NCBI GenBank assembly: GCA_902786515.1
Contig: CADADA010000009.1
Location: 1 to 64,000 of the forward strand
Source of the DNA: an uncultured Lachnospiraceae bacterium
GTDB lineage: Bacteria; Bacillota; Clostridia; Lachnospirales; Lachnospiraceae
Reading direction: 5' to 3'
DNA length: 64,000 nucleotides
This document shows, piece after piece, positions 36,381-44,221 of this stretch. Both the position numbers and the translations under genes were made by a program. The notes below the pieces were generated by a model that did not search any database, had not been told where the DNA came from, and worked only from the letters and a program-made list of their open reading frames with translations. Every line of letters begins with the position of its first letter. The first letter of the stretch is position 1.

Positions 36381-36409
36381 ACAGGTTTTATGGAAAGGAT
36401 TGACTGCCT

Positions 36410-36883
36410 ATGACAAAAATACTTGTCGTATCTGACTCTCATGGTACAACTGAACATATGACACAGGCAGTCAGAGATTCTATGCCTGATATGATGATAC
36501 ATCTTGGTGACGGATGGCATGACGCTGTAAAGATAAGATATCAGTTTCCGGATTTATATGTTGTGCAGGTTCCCGGAAATTGTGATTATGTGGATGACGA
36601 TTTGGAAAAACTGATTGAGATTGAAGGAAAACGAATTTTTATATGTCACGGACACCAATTTAGTGTAAAGATGGGGTATGGAAGAGTGTTGCAGGAGGCA
36701 CTTGAAAAGAAAGCGGATATTCTTTTGTGCGGTCATACTCATGTGGTATGTCAGGATTATTATAAGGGCATGGCGGTTTTAAATCCCGGTACCATTGGAG
36801 ATGTAAAGGAACCGGGAAGACCGACATATGGAATTATAGAGATTAATAAGGGCAAGATTAATATTGAGGCATGGTGTCTGTAG
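36410..36883 (+). CDS. YfcE/MJ0936-type metallophosphoesterase
   Basis: 157 residues with the five metal-binding motifs: SDSHG, GDG, PGNCD, CHGHQ and GHTH. The family cleaves phosphodiesters with Mn; the natural substrate is unknown. It follows the DHH phosphoesterase, probably in one transcript, and its 3' end overlaps the convergent small gene by 26 bases. Confidence 0.85.
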   Translation: MTKILVVSDSHGTTEHMTQAVRDSMPDMMIHLGDGWHDAVKIRYQFPDLYVVQVPGNCDYVDDDLEKLIEIEGKRIFICHGHQFSVKMGYGRVLQEALEKKADILLCGHTHVVCQDYYKGMAVLNPGTIGDVKEPGRPTYGIIEINKGKINIEAWCL

Positions 36884-37325
36884 GTGTCAGAAATTTTTCC
36901 CATTCCTCTACATCACAGTCCCCACGTACCTTCATGACATAGGTGTGATCTTCCGTATCGATTTCAATCCCGTATATTTCACCGGTTTTAGTTATCCCGT
37001 ATATTGTACAGTTTTCCAAGTCTTTAAGAACTTCATTGTATTTCTCTGATTGAATTTCCTTGTCTTCGACAGAATCAGAAAGATTGCCATCGGCATCATA
37101 TACTTTATATCCTTCTTCTACCAATGAAATAATAGTTCCTTCCGGTATTGTAAGTTTCAGATTATTTGTACGCATATCGCGAATGTCACGGTTCGTACTG
37201 TTAGACGATAAAATCGTAACATTGTCAAGAATTGCATAAAATGAATGTGTATCCTGAACCATTTCTCCAATATATGAATTCTTAAAATCAAAATTGTTTA
37301 ATTCGTTTTTTGTAATATATCCCAT
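36858..37325 (-). CDS. Hypothetical protein, 155 residues
   Basis: I do not recognise the family. The product is acidic, with no signal peptide or membrane segment and a beta-rich pattern (FYAILDNVTIL, LKLTIPEGTIISLVEEGYKVYD, TYVMKVRGDCDVEEW). The start is doubtful: the ATG at 37325 has no ribosome site at normal spacing, and a stop is in frame 6 bases before it. AAAGGAG lies about 30 bases upstream, next to an out-of-frame ATG. The end overlaps the convergent phosphoesterase gene. Confidence 0.6.
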   Translation of the reverse strand: MGYITKNELNNFDFKNSYIGEMVQDTHSFYAILDNVTILSSNSTNRDIRDMRTNNLKLTIPEGTIISLVEEGYKVYDADGNLSDSVEDKEIQSEKYNEVLKDLENCTIYGITKTGEIYGIEIDTEDHTYVMKVRGDCDVEEWEKFLTPTDTMPQY

Positions 37326-37449
37326 AAATTATAACAGTTACTATTCTGTAACATACTCCTTTCTGATATAGTACTCATGAAATCTGCTCAATTATATTAT
37401 GAGCATAAATGATTATAACATATTCCGGAAAAAAAATTCAAGGAGGGTA

Positions 37450-37493
37450 TTGACAAATTATTTATCGAAGTATATTATATGATATATAATATA
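37450..37493 (+). promoter_or_regulatory. padR promoter with overlapping perfect palindrome (PadR operator)
   Basis: TTGACA (37450-37455), a 17-base spacer and TATTAT (37473-37478). TATATTATAT (37471-37480), three bases, then ATATAATATA (37484-37493) is a perfect inverted repeat covering the -10. PadR repressors commonly bind such A/T palindromes and repress their own operon. Confidence 0.75.
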
Positions 37494-37533
37494 TAAAACA
37501 AAATAATAATATATAAAAGAAAGGAGTATATGT

Positions 37534-37848
37534 ATGACATTTACGACAGGTGCAGCACTTCTGGATGCCATCGTATTGGCGGTAGTTTCTAAAGAATCAG
37601 AAGGTAGTTATGGTTACAAGATTACACAGGATGTCAAGGAAATCATTGATGTATCAGAATCTACACTATATCCGGTTCTAAGAAGATTACAGAAGGATGA
37701 CTGCTTATCAAATTATGACAGGCAATGTGACGGAAGAAACCGAAGATATTACAAAGTGACGGAGAGAGGAAATGCACAGCTGAATTTGTATAAATCAGAG
37801 TGGAGTGATTACTCTTCCAAGATTTCATCATTATTACTGGCAAATTGA
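37534..37848 (+). CDS. PadR-family transcriptional regulator
   Basis: 104 residues; winged helix with GSYGYKITQDVKEIIDVSESTLYPVLRRLQKDD, the PadR signature, then a wing and a short C-terminal helix. AAAGGAG precedes the ATG. First gene of a three-gene operon with DUF1700 and DUF4097 proteins, a widespread arrangement in Firmicutes thought to answer envelope or antimicrobial stress. Confidence 0.9.
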   Translation: MTFTTGAALLDAIVLAVVSKESEGSYGYKITQDVKEIIDVSESTLYPVLRRLQKDDCLSNYDRQCDGRNRRYYKVTERGNAQLNLYKSEWSDYSSKISSLLLAN

Positions 37849-37906
37849 AGTAATGCAAAACAGTTCATAAATAGTTGTGAAAATAGTAGAGAAAGGAATT
37901 TGATAT

Positions 37907-38524
37907 ATGAAACGAAGGGAATTTATGAAACAATTGGAGGATAGGCTTGTTGACCTGTCTCCGAATGACAGACAGGAGGCACTTAGTTATTATCAGGATT
38001 ATCTGGATGATGCTGGAATCGGTATGGAAGATAGTGTTCCTGAAGAAATCGGGTCACCGGAAGATATTTCGAAGCAGATTATTCGTTCTATTCTGAATCC
38101 GGATACTGATTTTATGGCAGAGGAAAATGTTAGTGAGAAAACTCCTGCAAGATATATTAAGGTAGAAAAAAAGAAAGAACAAAAAAATGGGATGGATGAC
38201 AGAAATACAAAGATAGTATTGATTGTTTTAATTGTACTTGCGACATCACCGATTTGGACGTCTGTCTTAGGCGTGGCGTTAGGAATTATAGCTGCAGATA
38301 TTGGACTTATTGTAGGCGGAATATCTATGGCGGTGCTTGGTATTTCAATTATCGTGTCACAGATGGCTGCGGGAACAGGACTTGTTGTTACAGGTATAGC
38401 ATGCATTATCACAGCTATTGGTGTGCTGTTGGGTGCTGCCATCGTTAATATATTAAATGTATTTGTGCCATGGATTATCGGAGTGATATCTGAATTCGTA
38501 AATGGCGAGAAAGGAGTGGCATAG
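37907..38524 (+). CDS. DUF1700/HAAS-domain membrane protein
   Basis: The N-terminal HAAS domain (RREFMKQLEDRLVDLSPNDRQEALSYY, GSPEDISKQII) is followed by four or so membrane segments (residues about 100-200) rich in Gly/Ala/Ile. Such proteins are the usual partner of PadR and DUF4097. It overlaps the next gene by one base. Confidence 0.85.
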   Translation: MKRREFMKQLEDRLVDLSPNDRQEALSYYQDYLDDAGIGMEDSVPEEIGSPEDISKQIIRSILNPDTDFMAEENVSEKTPARYIKVEKKKEQKNGMDDRNTKIVLIVLIVLATSPIWTSVLGVALGIIAADIGLIVGGISMAVLGISIIVSQMAAGTGLVVTGIACIITAIGVLLGAAIVNILNVFVPWIIGVISEFVNGEKGVA

Positions 38525-39390
38525 TGAAGAAATTTACTAAGACAGCCTTAACGGTTGGAATTACATTATTCATTATAGGAATTGTATGCTGTGTATCAGG
38601 TACGCTTATAGGAGTAGAGATAGAGCCTGTCAGGGAAGCAATATTAAGCAGAGTTGATGGTATTCTCGGAAACATACACATTAGAGGAACTGATTTAGAG
38701 ATTAAAAACCCACAGACAGAACCCGTCAAATTAGAAGAAAAATATAATCTTCTGGTAGAAGTTGGAGCCTGTGATATGGAAATAAAAAAATCATTAGATG
38801 ACACATTTTATGTGGATGGAGATACTACTTATATTAAATGGGAAGTTGATGATGATGCAAAAGAGGTAAGGGTCGCAGGAAATAACAAATTGTTGGATGG
38901 TAATTTTAAAAGTGTTGGAAAAACAATCATACATGTTCCGGATGGGTACTGCTTCGATAAGGTAGAAGTTGAAGTCGGAGCCGGAGAATTAACCGTAGAT
39001 TATGTAGAAGGAAATGAATTCACACTGGATTTAAGTGCGGGAGAAATGACAGTGAACGACATCATCTGTGATAAAATTAATGCAGATATCAGTGCAGGAG
39101 AGATGAGTTTTAACAACATTTCAACCGACATCCTAAAGGCTGATTGCAGTGGTGGACAGATATCGCTGGAAGGAGATATTAAAGATGAGGCGGATATAGA
39201 TTGTTCAATGGGTGAAGTCAGACTGGAACTTGAGAGAGGAAAAAATGAATATAACTATGAAGTTGATTGCTCAATGGGTGAAGTGCAAATTGACGGACAA
39301 TCACTTAGAAACGGACACATAGATAATGATGCAGATACTGATATAAAAGTTGACTGCTCAATGGGTGAAATTAATATTGATACAAAGTAA
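38524..39390 (+). CDS. DUF4097-family (putative adhesin fold) protein
   Basis: One N-terminal membrane anchor (TALTVGITLFIIGIVCCVSG) is followed by a repetitive beta-helix-like domain. The units VEVGAGELTVDYVEG, DLSAGEMTVNDI, DISAGEMSFNNI and DCSMGEVRLEL are typical of DUF4097. Starts at a GTG that overlaps the previous stop. Third gene of the PadR operon; a terminator follows. Confidence 0.85.
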   Translation: MKKFTKTALTVGITLFIIGIVCCVSGTLIGVEIEPVREAILSRVDGILGNIHIRGTDLEIKNPQTEPVKLEEKYNLLVEVGACDMEIKKSLDDTFYVDGDTTYIKWEVDDDAKEVRVAGNNKLLDGNFKSVGKTIIHVPDGYCFDKVEVEVGAGELTVDYVEGNEFTLDLSAGEMTVNDIICDKINADISAGEMSFNNISTDILKADCSGGQISLEGDIKDEADIDCSMGEVRLELERGKNEYNYEVDCSMGEVQIDGQSLRNGHIDNDADTDIKVDCSMGEINIDTK

Positions 39391-39398
39391 AACAGAGA

Positions 39399-39440
39399 TA
39401 AGACACTTTTGGTTATGCCAATAAGTGTCTTATTTGTATT
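39399..39440 (+). terminator. Terminator of the padR operon
   Basis: ATAAGACACTT (39399-39409) pairs with AAGTGTCTTAT (39423-39433), then TTGTATT. It separates the PadR operon from the thiopeptide cluster. Confidence 0.85.
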
Positions 39441-39452
39441 ATAGTAACGATT

Positions 39453-39524
39453 AATTGCAATTCACGACAGAAAATTGCAATTCACGACGTGAAAATTGAC
39501 AAATAGTTTCCAATAACATATGAT
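39453..39524 (+). promoter_or_regulatory. Thiopeptide cluster promoter with LytTR/ComE-like direct repeats
   Basis: AATTGCAATTCACGAC occurs at 39453-39468 and again, identical, at 39473-39488 (20-bp period). The -35 TTGACA (39496-39501), a 17-base spacer and the -10 TATGAT (39519-39524) follow. The element GCAATTCAC resembles the ComE box of streptococci (ACANTTCAG) and begins 19 bases before the -35, as at 8641. The probable activator is the LytTR protein encoded at 51456-52151. Confidence 0.75.
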
Positions 39525-39562
39525 GGTTTTGTTGATTTAACACAGAGTTAGGGAGATTAATT

Positions 39563-40504
39563 ATGGCTGTAAAAGTTGAGAATATAAGTAAACGATATAA
39601 AAAAGGTAAGCTTGCTCTTGATAATATTAGTTTTAATGTTGACGATGGAGAAGTATTCGGGTTATTAGGACCTAACGGTGCAGGTAAGTCTACTACTATG
39701 AAGATAATGACGACAATATTAAAACCTACGGATGGCAGGATATTGGTGAATGAAGAGGATTTGCAGAGTAATCCTCAAAGGATAAGAAGCAAATTCGGGT
39801 ATATTGCCCAGGACAATTCGTTGGATGAACAATTAACAGGCAGAGAGAATATACTGCTACAGTCAAGATTATATCACTTAAAGCAGTCTGAAGACAGAAC
39901 AGACGAGATTTTGAATTTAATAGATTTGGGTGAGGACATTGATATACCGGTTTCTAAATATTCTGGAGGAATGAAGAAGAGACTTGAGATAGGATGTGCG
40001 TTGATAAGTCGACCTGAGATATTGTTTCTTGATGAACCTACTTTGGGCTTGGATATTGAGGCCAGAATGGATATATGGAATTATATCAGGATGCTGAACA
40101 AATCATACAATGTAACGGTTATTGTTACTACACATTATTTGGAAGAAGCAGATGTGATTTGCGACAAAATAGCTATTATTGATAGTGGTAAGATTGTTGC
40201 GATTGGCAGTCCGAATGTATTAAAGAAAAAAGTAGGGAAAGAAAAAATAGAGATAACTTTCGAATCATTAGATGATAAAGATAAAGCTGACTCTTTTCTT
40301 AAGGATGCAGGTTATGTTGAAAATAAGCAGATTATTGATAACACTATGGTATTGATTGTAGATGATGCAGAGAGCAGAATGTTTGAGATATACGATATAC
40401 TTCGGGGCAAAGGAATCAGAATGACCGGATTGACAAATAAGAAAGTTTCACTAGATGATGTTTATTTGTATTATACGGGTCAACGTTTTGAAATTCAAAA
40501 GTAA
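39563..40504 (+). CDS. ABC exporter ATPase (DrrA/BcrA-like)
   Basis: 313 residues with Walker A GPNGAGKST, Q-loop region YIAQDNSL, signature YSGGMKKR, Walker B ILFLDEPTLGLD and switch His VTTHYLEEAD, plus a C-terminal extension of about 90 residues typical of drug/antibiotic-resistance exporters. First gene of the thiopeptide operon, 28 bases before its permease. Likely pumps out the finished thiopeptide and so gives both export and immunity. Confidence 0.9.
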   Translation: MAVKVENISKRYKKGKLALDNISFNVDDGEVFGLLGPNGAGKSTTMKIMTTILKPTDGRILVNEEDLQSNPQRIRSKFGYIAQDNSLDEQLTGRENILLQSRLYHLKQSEDRTDEILNLIDLGEDIDIPVSKYSGGMKKRLEIGCALISRPEILFLDEPTLGLDIEARMDIWNYIRMLNKSYNVTVIVTTHYLEEADVICDKIAIIDSGKIVAIGSPNVLKKKVGKEKIEITFESLDDKDKADSFLKDAGYVENKQIIDNTMVLIVDDAESRMFEIYDILRGKGIRMTGLTNKKVSLDDVYLYYTGQRFEIQK

Positions 40505-40532
40505 TACATTATGGTATATGGAGAGATAAGAA

Positions 40533-41315
40533 ATGAGTGGATATTTTTATGATGTAATTACGATATTTAATCGGGAGAAGAAGCATTTTTTAAAAAATAA
40601 GGCATCTGTATTTATGGGGGTTACACAACCGTTTCTTTGGTTTTTACTTCTTGGATACGGAATGAATGGTTTTATCGGACAAATGGGAAATACACAATCG
40701 CTGATGAATACAAAGGATTATATCACTTTTATTATGCCGGGAATAATGGCTATGACAGCAATGACCGGTGGGTTGTTTGGCGGCGCAGGAATTGTAAATG
40801 ATATCAGCAATGGCTATGTTAATAAGCTGTTAAGTGCACCTATATCAAGAAAAAGTGTAATAAGTGGAAAAATTTTATTTTCTATAATTGAAACGATGAT
40901 ACAAATACTTATTATATTTATATTATCTTTGATATTTGGAGTAAGATATAGTTTTTCTGTAAAGACTTTAGGTTCTATTGTTTTGCTGTTTTTATTTAGC
41001 GGACTTATGAGTGCTGTCGGAACGATTGTAGCAGTTAAATTAAAAACACATCAGGCAGTTTATGCTTTTTTGGGAACATTAAATGTTCCGATTTTATTTA
41101 CAAGCAATGCTTTTTTTCCGAGAGAAACAATGCCGGTGATAATGAAAGGAATATCATGGGTTAACCCATTGTCGTATGTTGTTGATGGACAACGTGATTT
41201 GTTACTAATGGTAAAGGGAAATATATTATTAGATTTTGTAGTACTGATTGTTGAAACTATGATTTTATACAAATTATCAGTTTCAGCGTTCGTTAGAGAA
41301 TATGACAGACAGTAG
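40533..41315 (+). CDS. ABC-2 type permease (DrrB-like)
   Basis: 260 residues with about six membrane segments. It contains the ABC-2 motif region PFLWFLLLGYGMNGF, a TGGLFGGAGIVNDISNGYVNKLL coupling segment and GISWVNPLSYVVDGQR near the end. Partner of the preceding ATPase. A hairpin straddles its stop codon. Confidence 0.9.
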   Translation: MSGYFYDVITIFNREKKHFLKNKASVFMGVTQPFLWFLLLGYGMNGFIGQMGNTQSLMNTKDYITFIMPGIMAMTAMTGGLFGGAGIVNDISNGYVNKLLSAPISRKSVISGKILFSIIETMIQILIIFILSLIFGVRYSFSVKTLGSIVLLFLFSGLMSAVGTIVAVKLKTHQAVYAFLGTLNVPILFTSNAFFPRETMPVIMKGISWVNPLSYVVDGQRDLLLMVKGNILLDFVVLIVETMILYKLSVSAFVREYDRQ

Positions 41316-41387
41316 GTATATTAGATATACTAATACTGTCAAGGGAGCCGAGAACAGGTATTAACAACTTGCATAAATGCAGTTGTT
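41308..41387 (+). other. Two hairpins upstream of the thiopeptide precursor gene
   Basis: First: GACAGTA (41308-41314) and GTATAT (41316-41321) pair with ATATAC (41325-41330) and TACTGTC (41334-41340), across the permease stop codon. Second: AACAACT-GCAT pairs with ATGC-AGTTGTT (41363-41387) with one bulged T. Neither has a T-run, so they are more likely processing or stability elements that isolate the precursor message. Confidence 0.55.
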
Positions 41388-41420
41388 TAAATACAAATAA
41401 TTAGAAAGGGGAACAATGAT

Positions 41421-41585
41421 ATGAATTTAGACATGAATGAGTTGAATTCTGTACTTAACGACCTAGACATCGCTGAGTTTGAGGTTGTAAGCAACGAGGT
41501 CTTATCAGAGGCAAATGAAAAGACTGTAATCGGGGCTTCCTGCACAACATGTGTATGCTCGTGCAGTAGTTGCTGCTCAGCGTAA
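41421..41585 (+). CDS. Thiopeptide precursor peptide (micrococcin/thiocillin type)
   Basis: 54 codons: ATG at 41421 with GAAAGGGG 8 bases upstream, TAA at 41583-41585. The product starts MNLDMNELNSVLNDLDIAEF; the leader of 39 residues is acidic and ends KTVIGA, and the core is SCTTCVCSCSSCCSA. The thiocillin/micrococcin core is SCTTCVCTCSCCTT, preceded by a leader ending MGA, so the first ten positions match with only Thr8 changed to Ser. Cysteines 2, 5, 7, 9, 12 and 13 would become thiazoles and several Ser/Thr would be dehydrated. An additional Ser is inserted after Ser10, and the C-terminus is Cys-Cys-Ser-Ala. It sits between the exporter and six biosynthetic genes in tcl order. The gene is easily missed because of its size. 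Confidence 0.95.
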   Translation: MNLDMNELNSVLNDLDIAEFEVVSNEVLSEANEKTVIGASCTTCVCSCSSCCSA

Positions 41586-41590
41586 TGCAG

Positions 41591-41625
41591 AAAACTCCAG
41601 GCATTATGCTTGGAGTTTTTTGGAA
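41591..41625 (+). terminator. Attenuating terminator after the precursor gene
   Basis: AAAACTCCAGGCAT (41591-41604) pairs with ATGCTTGGAGTTTT (41606-41619) with one G-U pair and a single-base loop, ending in a run of T. Placed between the precursor and the enzyme genes, it probably lets more precursor than enzyme message be made. Confidence 0.85.
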
Positions 41626-41695
41626 AAAAGCAGGTAGGAGTGAAACGACTATACTAGGGTGAGATGTTTTAATTAATAATTATGAGAGGTTTAAA

Positions 41696-42445
41696 ATGTA
41701 CGCATATTTAAAAGATAATTCTTTCTATTTAAGATTAGAAAATGACGGCTTGTTTTTAAAGAACAATTTTTCGGACATAAGTGTTTCTACACCAAAGAGC
41801 TATGATTTGTTTTTGGCATTTAAAAGGTATCTGGATGGCAAGAATGATGTCGATGTTCTTATTGAGTCTATAGAAAACCAGTGTGCTAAAAGATTTTACA
41901 GAGAATTGCTTATGGTATTAAAGGAACAGAGATTTATACTTTATGATGATAAAGAAATTGATATTTCAAAGTATACGGATTATGAAAAACAATTATTATA
42001 TTATTTCGGAAATCTAAAAGAATGGAAACAAATTGATGATGAAAACTTTTTCATTGAGATAGAAGGCCCTAATGATTATTTAGTAGAAATATTCACAAGA
42101 CTATTAGGAAATAGGATGAATATTAAGAGTCAGGTCACTGATAAGGATTATATAAGAATCAAATTACATAATGCGAAAAAAGAGATTGATAATATATATG
42201 TATATAAGAAAAAGGCAAAAAGAGAATTGCTTGTGTCAACAAATAAGCCGGTAATGAAGCAGCACGAAAGTCTGGTGAACTTGCCATTTCATATTTATGA
42301 AATAATAGGTGGATTATTGGAAATTGAAATATGGTTGATGATACATAATGCGCCTGTTGATAGCTTTTGGGATAAGGATTACGTGTTTGATTTAGATATG
42401 TTAAATGGTAAACATATTGATAAGGAGTATGAAGATGCAAGCTAA
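41696..42445 (+). CDS. RRE / Ocin-ThiF-like leader-binding partner (TclI-like)
   Basis: 249 residues. The N-terminal about 80 residues (FYLRLENDGLFLKN, TPKSYDLFLAFKRYLDGKNDVDVLIESI) fit a winged-helix RiPP recognition element that binds the leader peptide. The rest is the short E1-like scaffold without a metal or ATP site. In thiocillin clusters TclI holds this position and is required by the YcaO protein. It overlaps the YcaO start by 11 bases. The assignment rests mainly on gene order plus this pattern; overall sequence similarity is weak. Confidence 0.7.
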   Translation: MYAYLKDNSFYLRLENDGLFLKNNFSDISVSTPKSYDLFLAFKRYLDGKNDVDVLIESIENQCAKRFYRELLMVLKEQRFILYDDKEIDISKYTDYEKQLLYYFGNLKEWKQIDDENFFIEIEGPNDYLVEIFTRLLGNRMNIKSQVTDKDYIRIKLHNAKKEIDNIYVYKKKAKRELLVSTNKPVMKQHESLVNLPFHIYEIIGGLLEIEIWLMIHNAPVDSFWDKDYVFDLDMLNGKHIDKEYEDAS

Positions 42446-44189
42446 AGAACAGGGCGCAATAATTATAGATTATTTCAATAAAATACTAATTAGTTATATT
42501 GAAGGGCATAATGCTAAGGGGTGTAGAGAGTGCTTACTTAAGCGATTTATAAATACAAGAAAGGACAGGTTATACGTTAAAAACAATCAATACTATTGTC
42601 GGAATATTCAATTATATGAATCTATAGTTAGTGGAATAATTGATAAACTAAAGGACGATGACGAACTTATAGATTTAAATGGACGTAGGGCATTTTATAT
42701 ATTTGACAAATTGAATTTTTCTATAGATAGAGATTTTTTTCTCCCTGTACCAGATTGCGGGTGCTGTGGTGATTTAGAAGAAGATTCAGCGGAAGCAATG
42801 ATTAAAGTGGGTGAAAATATGATTAAAAATATTAACTGTGAAGAAAAAATTCCTTTTAGATCTAAAAAGAAAGAGGAATTATATGACAAACTGGTAAGTA
42901 CAATTTTAAGTAAAAATGTTGGTATTGTTACCACATTAATGGACAGTACAGCTGGTCCCTTGCCGTTGGCAGTTGCATTGCTGCCGGTTGAAAACGGAAA
43001 TGATGAACCTGGTTCAGGACGAATGTCCAGTATAGAGAGCAGTAGAGCAGTGGCAATGCTTGAAGCTATAGAAAGGTATGCAGGTTTTATGCCCAGAGGT
43101 AAGAAAACAATCATATATGATTCGTATAATAATCTGTATAAGACAAATAGAATTATAGATATAAAGAAAATTATTTTACATGAAGATTCTCTTTCCATGA
43201 ATTCCAAGTATGAAAATAATGTTTTTAGATTTAATTATAATCAAAATTATCATTGGGTATTTGGATACAACATTACAACGAGGGAGGCTGTATTGATACC
43301 GGAAACATTAGGATATTATGGGATGAAACTTAAGTCAGATGAATATAATAAGGAGAATTTTGTATATGAAATATCAAACGGATGCTCTGTGGGTTCTACT
43401 GTTCTTGAGTCAGCATATTATGGTGCGTTAGAGGTTATTGAACGAGATGCTTTTTTGAGTACATGGTACACGTCAAGAAAAATAAAAAAGTTGATAATAG
43501 ATACATATGCTTTTGAAGGAGGAGACAGGCTTTGTGAAGAGATAGAAAAATTCAAAGATTACTATGATGATTTTGATATTAATTTTTATGATATAACAAA
43601 CGATGTGGAGATACCTACGGTTCTCGCTACTATGAAGCGTAGACATGTAGATAAAAGGAAAATGAATTTTATGTGTGCAGCGGCAGCAGATATAGATATA
43701 GTTGCGTCTATAAATAAGTCGTTACACGAATTATCTAGTGTATATCTGGGATTTCAGGAAAAGTTTGAAACTGAATATGAGAGGATGGAGTATTTAACAA
43801 ATGATTTGTCAAATGTTGAAGATATGCTTGACCATAGTCTTGTGTATGGATATTATAAAAATTTAAATAAAATTCATTTTGATAAAAATGTTGTTAATGA
43901 AGAAAAACTTAGTGATAAGCTTAATGAAAGAAAGTATTATCTTAACACGGCATATAAAAGGTTAATTGAAAATCTAAAAAAGATAGATAAAGAAATAATT
44001 ATTGTTGATCAGACTACGGAAGAGATGCGGCATATGGGAATTTACTGCACGAAGACACTAATTCCAGGATTGCTGCCTATGACCTTTAATGCAAAGAATG
44101 TTAGAATTTCCAGGTCCAGAATAGATGAGATGCAAAAAAAACAGGATGAAGAACTGAAAGTCCGATTTTTGCCACATCCGTTTCCGTAG
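42435..44189 (+). CDS. YcaO cyclodehydratase (TclJ-like), thiazoline formation
   Basis: 584 residues from the ATG at 42435, which lies 7 bases after AAGGAG (ATGs at 42405 and 42429 are upstream of or too close to it). The YcaO ATP-binding elements are visible: SIESSRAVAMLEAIERYAG and GCSVGSTVLESAYYGALEVIERDAF, then AAAADIDIVASINKSLHEL. The last residues RFLPHPFP give the proline-rich tail needed by azoline-forming YcaOs. A CxxC pair (CGCCGD) in the N-terminal part and CRECLLKR may bind zinc. It activates backbone amides of the core with ATP so that Cys side chains cyclise. Confidence 0.93.
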   Translation: MQAKEQGAIIIDYFNKILISYIEGHNAKGCRECLLKRFINTRKDRLYVKNNQYYCRNIQLYESIVSGIIDKLKDDDELIDLNGRRAFYIFDKLNFSIDRDFFLPVPDCGCCGDLEEDSAEAMIKVGENMIKNINCEEKIPFRSKKKEELYDKLVSTILSKNVGIVTTLMDSTAGPLPLAVALLPVENGNDEPGSGRMSSIESSRAVAMLEAIERYAGFMPRGKKTIIYDSYNNLYKTNRIIDIKKIILHEDSLSMNSKYENNVFRFNYNQNYHWVFGYNITTREAVLIPETLGYYGMKLKSDEYNKENFVYEISNGCSVGSTVLESAYYGALEVIERDAFLSTWYTSRKIKKLIIDTYAFEGGDRLCEEIEKFKDYYDDFDINFYDITNDVEIPTVLATMKRRHVDKRKMNFMCAAAADIDIVASINKSLHELSSVYLGFQEKFETEYERMEYLTNDLSNVEDMLDHSLVYGYYKNLNKIHFDKNVVNEEKLSDKLNERKYYLNTAYKRLIENLKKIDKEIIIVDQTTEEMRHMGIYCTKTLIPGLLPMTFNAKNVRISRSRIDEMQKKQDEELKVRFLPHPFP

Positions 44190-44221
44190 TGTTAATTATA
44201 ATTAAAAAGAGAGGATTAATA

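Noticed and set aside
39453..39488. Start of a CRISPR or satellite repeat
   Set aside because: Only two copies, 4 bases apart, directly in front of a promoter; a regulator-binding pair fits better.
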